Positions 1 through 5,397 of a DNA stretch of 5,772 nt are shown in pieces. Under the pieces are notes generated by a model. That model was not told the origin of the DNA. It ran no database searches and saw only the letters and a list, made by a program, of their open reading frames with translations. The stretch spans positions 1-5,772 of the forward strand of contig JAGQLK010000081.1 in the NCBI GenBank assembly GCA_020429485.1, in the 5' to 3' direction. This DNA is from Candidatus Dojkabacteria bacterium (GTDB taxonomy: Bacteria; Patescibacteriota; Dojkabacteria; B142; OLB20). The first letter of the stretch is position 1, and the number at the start of each line of letters is the position of its first letter. The position numbers and the translations under genes were made by a program.

Positions 1-1
1 C

Positions 2-379
2 AATTATGCATTAGGTAGAAGGAAGACTTCTACAGCAACAGTAAGACTTTATGAAGGTAAGGGTGACTCAACAGTAAATGGTAAACCTCTAGCTGAGATT
101 TATCCATCTAAAATTGATAAAGCAATTATACACTCACCTCTAAAGACGATTGATAAAATCGGCGAATTCTACTTCACAGTGAGAACTGCAGGTGGAGGTA
201 TCAAAGGTCAAAGAGATGCAATTGTACATGGACTAGCAAGAGCACTTGTTGATTATGACGAAGCATTTAAACAACCTTTGAAAAAAGAAGGCTTCCTTAC
301 AAGAGACCCAAGAATGGTAGAAAGAAAACATACAGGTTTCAGAAAAGCAAGGAAATCAGAACAATACTCAAAGAGATAG
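2..379 (+). CDS. rpsI: 30S ribosomal protein S9, 5'-truncated
   Basis: Component of the small ribosomal subunit head; the C-terminal tail of S9 reaches the P-site tRNA. The reading frame is open from base 2 and gives 125 residues ending at TAG 377-379. Family signatures are in order: GRRKTSTATVRL near the visible N-terminus, an NG turn, GGGIKGQ in the middle, then RDPRMVERK and the terminal QYSKR, whose final Ser-Lys-Arg is the S9 hallmark. S9 is usually about 130 residues, so only a handful of N-terminal residues and the start codon lie outside the window. In most bacteria rplM (L13) sits just upstream, but this cannot be seen here. The gene converges on the minus-strand gene ending at 408, with 28 bases between stops. 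Identification is secure. Confidence 0.97.
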   Translation, partial: NYALGRRKTSTATVRLYEGKGDSTVNGKPLAEIYPSKIDKAIIHSPLKTIDKIGEFYFTVRTAGGGIKGQRDAIVHGLARALVDYDEAFKQPLKKEGFLTRDPRMVERKHTGFRKARKSEQYSKR

Positions 380-409
380 TTTTTCACTTAGAGAATCTCA
401 TGTTTTTTT
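373..409 (+). terminator. weak candidate terminator after rpsI
   Basis: GAGAT at 373-377, overlapping the rpsI stop codon, can pair with ATCTC at 395-399. A competing smaller hairpin GAGA/TCTC lies at 391-399. Either is followed by seven T residues at 403-409. The stem is only 5 bp with a long loop, so termination strength is doubtful. The convergent gene arrangement makes a terminator expected here. The opposite strand shows no T-run of its own. Confidence 0.3.
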
Positions 410-1037
410 ATGGCTCTAATGCCATAACCTCTTTGTACGTTTGTTCTACTCTCTCTCGGTAGTTACTGAGATAGTAGGGGAAAAGTACAGCTGGGAGCGT
501 ATAATTTGGATTAACCATTCCATTTTCTTCCGCAATTCTATGTAGTTGAGGACTAATAATACTTCTAGAATAGCTTCCAGTATATCCATTAACTAATTCT
601 TCATTTAGGCCGAGTGCAGAATAAAATAGCACATCTCGTCTATTTGAATTTAGTTGACTCATTAGAAAATTTTCTATTTCACTATCAGCTTTAATATTTG
701 GAGATATTCTGTCTAGCACTAGATCTCTATTAACAAATCCAGAATGGAAAGCTACCATACCTGCAATAGCTATCAAATATCCTTTTCTAAGAAATGTAAA
801 TTCACTATATGGAACACCTTCTCTGTGAAGTACATTACCTATTGTCGCTCCTGGAGAAAGTGGTGGAGTATGAGCAAATTGTTTTCTTAGAGTTGAAATA
901 GCAATTCCTCTCATAGCCGCAGCGTCTTCTATTGATCCGGTTGTCGCTAATGCTTGCCATGTAGCCAGTGTTTTGGGACTAATAGAATCGGCATCAATAA
1001 TATTGTTAGGGAGAATCGGAATCGCTTCGTAGTTCAT
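408..1037 (-). CDS. unrecognised protein with LuxR/GerE-like helix-turn-helix segments
   Basis: A 209-residue protein that I cannot assign to a named family. ATG is at 1037 and TAA at 408-410. Residues about 20-74 read like a LuxR C-terminal/GerE helix-turn-helix: a helix containing TWQALATTGS, then the turn-and-recognition part IEDAAAMRGIAISTLRKQF. Residues about 132-190 look like a second, more divergent copy, with RRDVLFYSALGLNEEL followed by QLHRIAEENGM, matching the usual spacing. A hydrophobic helix (about 84-98) lies between them; it is too weak and too flanked by charge to call a membrane anchor. There is no receiver or sensor domain. The gene is monocistronic, convergent with rpsI and divergent from the J-domain-like gene. 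A good -10 box lies 20 bases before the ATG, implying a leader of about 13 bases. A DNA-binding regulator is the likely role, but its target is unknown. Confidence 0.75.
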   Translation of the reverse strand: MNYEAIPILPNNIIDADSISPKTLATWQALATTGSIEDAAAMRGIAISTLRKQFAHTPPLSPGATIGNVLHREGVPYSEFTFLRKGYLIAIAGMVAFHSGFVNRDLVLDRISPNIKADSEIENFLMSQLNSNRRDVLFYSALGLNEELVNGYTGSYSRSIISPQLHRIAEENGMVNPNYTLPAVLFPYYLSNYRERVEQTYKEVMALEP

Positions 1038-1056
1038 GTGTATTGGTTTTATGGAA

Positions 1057-1083
1057 ATTATAGCATGTGTAATTGGTGCTCAA
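1057..1083 (-). promoter_or_regulatory. promoter of the minus-strand HTH gene
   Basis: On the minus strand a perfect TATAAT lies at 1062-1057, with TTGAGC at 1083-1078 as a possible -35 box (TTGA matches) at a short 15-base spacing. Transcription would begin near 1050, only about 13 bases before the ATG at 1037. The -10 region lies in a 17-base element that recurs at 1473-1489 on the other strand. Confidence 0.6.
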
Positions 1084-1096
1084 GATCTTTTTTGAA

Positions 1097-1420
1097 ATGA
1101 AATTGAGAATATTCGTTTTTATTTATATATACTTCTTATCAGTTATACTAGTGGATCATAAAACCGAGTGGCGCTCGGACCTTCACCAACTAGTTAAGAC
1201 CTATCATCCAGACAGTGGTACCTTTGGTATTGATATGTTGGATGGATTAGTAGAAGCTATCATTATAGATAATTTGAGGGTAGTTCCAAGCTCGCATACT
1301 CATGAGAGCATAACTAGGTTCGTATCCCTAATAAATGAGGCTAGAGAGATAGCTGATGTCCTAAAGGATAGGTATGGAGAAGAATATCTCGTTGATGAAA
1401 TAAAAATGCGCCATAGATGA
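1097..1420 (+). CDS. small J-domain-like (DnaJ-type) protein
   Basis: Read from ATG 1097 this is 107 residues ending at TGA 1418-1420. Residues 25-39 (WRSDLHQLVKTYHPD) match J-domain helix II followed by the invariant HPD, which J-domains use to stimulate Hsp70 ATPase. Residues 75-97 (FVSLINEAREIADVL, then RYGEEY) match helix III. The stretch between HPD and helix III is about 35 residues, longer than the classic loop, so it is a divergent member. The first ~19 residues are hydrophobic and would form a membrane anchor or signal sequence. That part may not be translated: a promoter-like TTGAGA-N17-TATATA lies inside it (1103-1131), and an in-frame GTG at 1151 would give an 89-residue soluble protein. 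Neither start has a Shine-Dalgarno sequence. No Gly/Phe, zinc-finger or C-terminal DnaJ domains follow. A Hsp70 co-chaperone role is inferred from HPD only. Confidence 0.6.
   Translation: MKLRIFVFIYIYFLSVILVDHKTEWRSDLHQLVKTYHPDSGTFGIDMLDGLVEAIIIDNLRVVPSSHTHESITRFVSLINEAREIADVLKDRYGEEYLVDEIKMRHR
1103..1131 (+). promoter_or_regulatory. possible promoter inside the 5' end of the J-domain-like gene
   Basis: TTGAGA (1103-1108), a 17-base spacer and TATATA (1126-1131) form a plausible sigma-70 promoter. Transcripts would start near 1138, 13 bases before the in-frame GTG at 1151. That is the same short-leader geometry as the minus-strand gene. If real, it makes 1151 the true start. The region is very AT-rich, so a chance match is possible. 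Confidence 0.35.
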
Positions 1421-1425
1421 AATAA

Positions 1426-1444
1426 TAATATTTAGCAAATATTA
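1426..1444. repeat. perfect 8-bp inverted repeat after the J-domain-like gene
   Basis: TAATATTT (1426-1433) and AAATATTA (1437-1444) are exact reverse complements around the 3-base loop AGC. The stem is entirely A/T and is not followed by a T-run, so it is a poor intrinsic terminator by standard rules. It lies 5 bases after the stop codon and may still mark the transcript end. Confidence 0.5.
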
Positions 1445-1457
1445 CTTACCAAGTAGT
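1441..1457 (+). repeat. second hairpin overlapping the first
   Basis: ATTACTT (1441-1447) can pair with AAGTAGT (1451-1457) through seven pairs, one of them G-U, around the loop ACC. It shares bases 1441-1444 with the preceding hairpin, so the two cannot form together. Two T residues follow, and the -35 box of the next promoter starts at its last base. Confidence 0.35.
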
Positions 1458-1485
1458 TTCCATCACTTCACGCACTTGCTATAAT
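1457..1485 (+). promoter_or_regulatory. promoter of the PEGA / fusion / greA operon
   Basis: TTTCCA (1457-1462, four of six consensus bases), a 17-base spacer and a perfect TATAAT (1480-1485). The expected start of transcription is near 1492, about 26 bases before ATG 1518. The -10 context CACTTGCTATAATTTCC is almost identical to that of the minus-strand promoter at 1053-1069. Confidence 0.65.
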
Positions 1486-1517
1486 TTCCTAACAGCACAT
1501 TGTTGCTTCTATTAGGT

Positions 1518-2195
1518 ATGCTAAAAAAACTGTTCATTCTTACAATTACGATAATTTTTCTTGCCATCCTGGCATTCTGGTCTCCATGGCAAAATTGGAA
1601 TCTGAGCTGGATTAATTTATTGGGTATTGAATCCAAGGAAGAATTTGCTGGATTAAAAGTTATCTCTCTTGCAGGTGATATTGATGTTTATATTGATGAC
1701 GAGTATCAAGGAACAGCTCTTGATGGTAACTATTTAGAAGTAACGCCTATAAATCCAGGTGAGCATTTTATTACACTCCAGAGACCAAGCGACACAGCAC
1801 AATATACAGAGATTGTTCGTAAAGTAAACTTTGAACCAGGAATAGACGTTGTTATTGGTTATGAAATAGGTCCGACTGAAGAGTTTTCGGAGGGGCATAT
1901 ATTAGGCGTAAGAAAAAGCTTTATAAGTGAGACAGGACCGTTTCTAGAAGTTTTTTCTACACCTGAGAATATTTCAGTAACAATAGATGGAAAATATATT
2001 GGTGAGACTCCTATAAAGTCTCTAAGTATAGATGCCAACTCTAAGCATACATTAAAGTTTGAAAAAGATGGATATGACTCATTAGAGATAGAAATTTTGC
2101 CAGATGAACAAGAAGCTAGAGATCTGTTGAGAGATTATATTTTAACACTTGAAATTAATTTATTCGCAAGACCAGTAAATATTATTTCTGAATGA
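1518..2195 (+). CDS. membrane-anchored PEGA-domain protein
   Basis: A 225-residue envelope protein from ATG 1518 to TGA 2193-2195. It starts with two lysines and a strongly hydrophobic helix (about residues 3-21), a signal anchor that places the rest outside the cytoplasm. Two PEGA-like beta modules follow. The first (about 45-105) is degenerate, with VYIDDEYQGT. The second (about 143-194) is canonical, with VFSTPENISVTIDG, GETP and a closing KDGY. PEGA domains are named after a P-E-G-A motif and occur in surface proteins; their ligand is generally unknown. Between the modules is a motif GPTEEFSEG (118-126). There are no cysteines. I chose ATG 1518 over TTG 1500 because it begins a normal signal anchor (MLKKLF) and gives a sensible leader. 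It is first in the operon and overlaps the next gene by ATGA, so the two products are probably made in step and may act together at the cell surface. No enzymatic motif is visible. Confidence 0.88.
   Translation: MLKKLFILTITIIFLAILAFWSPWQNWNLSWINLLGIESKEEFAGLKVISLAGDIDVYIDDEYQGTALDGNYLEVTPINPGEHFITLQRPSDTAQYTEIVRKVNFEPGIDVVIGYEIGPTEEFSEGHILGVRKSFISETGPFLEVFSTPENISVTIDGKYIGETPIKSLSIDANSKHTLKFEKDGYDSLEIEILPDEQEARDLLRDYILTLEINLFARPVNIISE
2192..2195 (+). promoter_or_regulatory. ATGA stop/start overlap (translational coupling)
   Basis: The start codon ATG 2192-2194 of the fusion gene overlaps the TGA stop 2193-2195 of the PEGA gene. There is no Shine-Dalgarno sequence just upstream, so initiation probably depends on ribosomes finishing the PEGA gene. 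This suggests a fixed ratio of the two proteins. Confidence 0.8.
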
Positions 2196-5100
2196 GCAAG
2201 ATTAGAAAACTACACAGCACAAGTAGATATCCAACAACCCTTCTAATAAGAGGTGCAGATCCACTAGGTATTGAAATAGCCAAGTCATTATTGGAACAGG
2301 GTGGTTATGTGATAATAATTGATTATGAGGGTGAGCAGAGCAGAGAGAACCTTGAAGAGTTAAAGGACTATAAAATGCTTACTCTTTTAGATTTCTCTGC
2401 AATTGATTCAATAGAGGAAGATCTGAGGCGTTTGGACTATGTTTTTTATCTTCAACATAAGGCTACAGATTTCGAAGAGAAGATAGCTTCTCAAGAATTT
2501 CTTCAGTTCTCTAACTATTTAGATACTGTGCTTGATTTAACTGCTAAGTTTGAGGCGAAGTTTTTACTAACCACTGCCGTTAAAGCACATCAGATGATAG
2601 TCTCAAGAAAACAGCTTGATCTGAATTATTTTACTGGCAACGAAGAAACACATACTATCTATACCGAATTTGAAACTCAGAGATATGCAGAAAGTCTTGT
2701 AAAGGAATACCAAGAGAAAGTAGGAATTGATGCCAGAGTAATTAGGCTTGGAGAACTAATCGGTAAAGGTATAGAAGTGAATCCGAATTCAAATTTGATT
2801 AAGATTATATTAGATGGACTACACTCAGATTATTTAACTATACCTGGAGATGGATTAGAATCTGACTACTATATTCATAATCTAGATGCTGCTTATGGAA
2901 TACTAAAGGCTCAATTTTCTCTAAATACAAAAGGCAAAATTTATACCTTGGCAAATGAGGAAGAGGTAACAATACTTTCTATTGCATATAAATTATTAGA
3001 TCTATTAGAGTCGCCTAAGGATATTAGGTTCAAAGAAGATGATCATTCACTACCTCCATTGAAGCTATACAAACCAGCTCCAAATCTAACTCAGATAGGT
3101 TGGAAACCAAGAGTAAACTTTGAAAGAGCATTGGCTCAAACTATAGATTATTTAAAGTTTGGTACGGTCAAGGTAGTTGAAGCTGAAGAGGTAATCATTG
3201 ATGATTCTGAGGATACTAAACAAGTAGGAACAGAGGAAGATCCACAAGTACAAGAAGTAAAACATCTAAAAGATAAGCTTAAAGACTTCTTCTTCGTAGC
3301 AGAGGAAGTAGAGGACGAAAAACCAAAGGATAGTTCAAATGAAGGAAAACATGAGAATTTGGATGATGCACTATCTAGACTAATTGCTGAAAGAAAATCA
3401 CAAGAAAAAGCTAGAAAAGGAAGCATTATTTTAGCTAACAATAAGTTACGGGATAAATTCAAACCTAAAAAGGATCTGACAACTTTTCAGAAGATAAGTC
3501 TCTTCGTAAATTCAATATTTATCTGGTTCCAAAGAAGATTCCTATTCCTTAAAAATATTACAGTGACTGATTTCATTTTTGGAATGATTGGCTTCTTCGC
3601 CTTTGTAGTAATTTACTTCTTGCTGATTTCTCCACTGTTTAGCTTGGCTAAAAATCTTTTCTTTATCAATGGGAATATAAATGGATTAGAACAAGCTATG
3701 GCTAATCAGGATTACGTTGAGGCAAGAACATTTAATTCGGGACTGAAAAGCAATCTAATTGAAGCACAAGAAAGAACAGAAGAGCTTCAGTATCTGTTTG
3801 ACGTATTTGGTCAGCATGATCTCTACATCAACACGCAGAACCTATTAGGTAATTCTGTTCAATACTTTGATGGCTATGATGAAGTACTAGTTGCTCTAGA
3901 GCCTCTGGGAGAATATTTGAATAATTATCAGCCAGGAGTTCAATACAGCTTTAGTAGAGATAACACTTTGACTATTTCTTCCGATCAGGACTTCTCAGAG
4001 CAAATTAATAGCATCAAAAGCAACTCTAGATTAATGAGTGTTGGCATAACTAAAATCGAAAAAAGTCAGCAAGAAATCCTTGATAACTTCGAAAAAATGC
4101 CAAGTGAGGTGCAAGAGTATTTCTTTCAAGATTTTGAAAATATAACTACAAATTATGAATCATTAGTATTTCTTGATAATACCTATAAGTACCTTCCAGG
4201 TCTCTTGGGAGATAGTGGGAATATGAATTATTTGCTAGTAATACAAGACAATTCTAGATACAGTGCATCTGGGGGAGAAATAGCAGGTTTTATGAGTATT
4301 ACAATTGATAATGGCGTAATCAAAACAATTGATGTTATTCCTGTAGAGGATCTTGATCAAGAAATAGGTGAATATAATATTTCAGATACTGTATATTCAC
4401 AAATTAACCTATTATCCAATGAGGATGTCAACTCGCAAAACATCACAATCTCGGACCTTGGTTATATTAGTGATCAACAGACTTATCTAGAAACTGTTGA
4501 GAGAATCTATTCCTTGGAACAAAACAAGAGAATAGATATGACTGTTAGCATGAACCTTAATGTTTTGCAGTCAATTCTAGAAAACCGTGGAGAATTGGTC
4601 TTTGAACAGATTAATTTCAATGCAGATAATATGTTGACGAACATAAATCTATTGATGGGAGAGAATGTAGGCGAAGAGCAAAGAAACACTATAATAGTCA
4701 ACGTATTCGCTGTGCTTATGGAAAGGGAGTTGAATGATATTGGAAACAGCCACTCGATAATCTCTACTATCTTAGCAGATAAATCTTCTGCCGGTGATAT
4801 GGCTTACTATTCATCTGATGTAGAATTAGCCAACTATTTAAGTATCCTTAGCAGTCAACAATTTGTGAGCAAAGATGTACTTGAATTTGGACTAAATTAC
4901 GACCATGAAACTGTAACTACAGATAAATATCCGGTTGTAACTTTGGTTGCTAAGGTTCACCTTAATGCTGACTATACTACAGAAAAAGAAGTAGAGCTCA
5001 GCCTTTCAGGTGTAAGTAACTATTCAAATAGTTATCTATGTACACCAAATGGCTCAAAAGGGTTCGACTTTTCGGAGGTTGAAGATAGTTTAGTTACAAC

Positions 5101-5392
5101 AACATTTTCTTTAGATAAGACATGTTTTATTTTCCAGGAAGATGATGATCTACGCTATAAAGTTGACTTTGATACTGTAGCTTTTGATAATAGGGTAGAC
5201 ACACTGTATAATTATAGTTTGGAGTTGGTAAAAAATAATGGCGTATTTGCCAACTACGAAATTGAGTTTACCTTTGATCCCGAATTGACTGTAGTTCCTG
5301 AAGATAGTAATTACACAAAACAAGGTGATGCGTTTTTGTATAGTGCTGGTGGGTTTGAAGGAGAACAAATTTTTAAATTTAATATTAATTAA
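2192..5392 (+). CDS. degenerate SDR epimerase-like domain fused through a membrane helix to a DUF4012-type region
   Basis: A single unbroken 1066-residue protein. Residues about 15-322 follow the extended-SDR (nucleotide-sugar epimerase/dehydratase) plan: Rossmann strand with GADPLG (21-26) and D44, RVIRLGELIGKG (182-193), IPGDGLESDYYIHNLDAAYG (217-236, the GDG...DYIHVDD block), and IGWKPRVNFERAL (302-314). The glycine motif GxxGxxG is reduced to its last glycine, and the catalytic YxxxK reads F160-ETQ-R164, so activity is unlikely. Residues about 325-430 are a charged linker, acidic then basic. A membrane helix spans about 461-483, with RRFLFLK before it indicating the N-terminus is inside. 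A helical segment (493-540) and a large beta-rich region follow. The DUF4012 signature sits at 680-695 (YLLVIQDNSRYSASGG), about 580 residues being extracytoplasmic. The only two cysteines (950, 978) are outside the membrane. DUF4012 has no firm function. An envelope or surface-polysaccharide role is inference from the fused SDR and the PEGA neighbour. Confidence 0.87.
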   Translation: MSKIRKLHSTSRYPTTLLIRGADPLGIEIAKSLLEQGGYVIIIDYEGEQSRENLEELKDYKMLTLLDFSAIDSIEEDLRRLDYVFYLQHKATDFEEKIASQEFLQFSNYLDTVLDLTAKFEAKFLLTTAVKAHQMIVSRKQLDLNYFTGNEETHTIYTEFETQRYAESLVKEYQEKVGIDARVIRLGELIGKGIEVNPNSNLIKIILDGLHSDYLTIPGDGLESDYYIHNLDAAYGILKAQFSLNTKGKIYTLANEEEVTILSIAYKLLDLLESPKDIRFKEDDHSLPPLKLYKPAPNLTQIGWKPRVNFERALAQTIDYLKFGTVKVVEAEEVIIDDSEDTKQVGTEEDPQVQEVKHLKDKLKDFFFVAEEVEDEKPKDSSNEGKHENLDDALSRLIAERKSQEKARKGSIILANNKLRDKFKPKKDLTTFQKISLFVNSIFIWFQRRFLFLKNITVTDFIFGMIGFFAFVVIYFLLISPLFSLAKNLFFINGNINGLEQAMANQDYVEARTFNSGLKSNLIEAQERTEELQYLFDVFGQHDLYINTQNLLGNSVQYFDGYDEVLVALEPLGEYLNNYQPGVQYSFSRDNTLTISSDQDFSEQINSIKSNSRLMSVGITKIEKSQQEILDNFEKMPSEVQEYFFQDFENITTNYESLVFLDNTYKYLPGLLGDSGNMNYLLVIQDNSRYSASGGEIAGFMSITIDNGVIKTIDVIPVEDLDQEIGEYNISDTVYSQINLLSNEDVNSQNITISDLGYISDQQTYLETVERIYSLEQNKRIDMTVSMNLNVLQSILENRGELVFEQINFNADNMLTNINLLMGENVGEEQRNTIIVNVFAVLMERELNDIGNSHSIISTILADKSSAGDMAYYSSDVELANYLSILSSQQFVSKDVLEFGLNYDHETVTTDKYPVVTLVAKVHLNADYTTEKEVELSLSGVSNYSNSYLCTPNGSKGFDFSEVEDSLVTTTFSLDKTCFIFQEDDDLRYKVDFDTVAFDNRVDTLYNYSLELVKNNGVFANYEIEFTFDPELTVVPEDSNYTKQGDAFLYSAGGFEGEQIFKFNIN
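5163..5212 (+). promoter_or_regulatory. tandem internal promoters, probably for greA
   Basis: Two near-consensus promoters overlap inside the 3' end of the fusion gene. The first is TTGACT (5163-5168), 17 bases, GATAAT (5186-5191). The second is TTGATA (5184-5189), 17 bases, TATAAT (5207-5212). Each misses consensus by only one or two bases and has the ideal spacing. Transcripts would start near 5198 and 5219, giving a leader of about 180-200 bases before greA. This would let greA be expressed apart from the membrane-protein genes. Confidence 0.5.
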
Positions 5393-5397
5393 TAATT

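Noticed and set aside
1073..1096. TTG 1073 as start of the J-domain-like protein
   Set aside because: It lies inside the opposing promoter region, has no ribosome binding site, and ATG 1097 or GTG 1151 are both more sensible.
1500..1517. TTG 1500 as start of the PEGA protein
   Set aside because: It adds only a leucine run before a normal MLKKLF signal anchor and would leave a leader of about 8 bases; ATG 1518 is the simpler choice.
2192..3160. Active nucleotide-sugar epimerase or decarboxylase
   Set aside because: The fold pattern fits but the YxxxK pair is F160/R164 and two of three Rossmann glycines are missing, so no reaction is claimed.
3148..3462. Minus-strand open frame of 104 codons opposite the linker region
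   Set aside because: It is the Ser/Phe-rich antisense of Glu/Lys-rich codons in the fusion gene, has no start signals, and the plus frame has clear domain structure on both sides.
2192..5392. Fusion created by a sequencing or assembly error
   Set aside because: The frame is uninterrupted through the linker and membrane helix with uniform composition; a chance join would not normally leave a fitting basic juxtamembrane segment.
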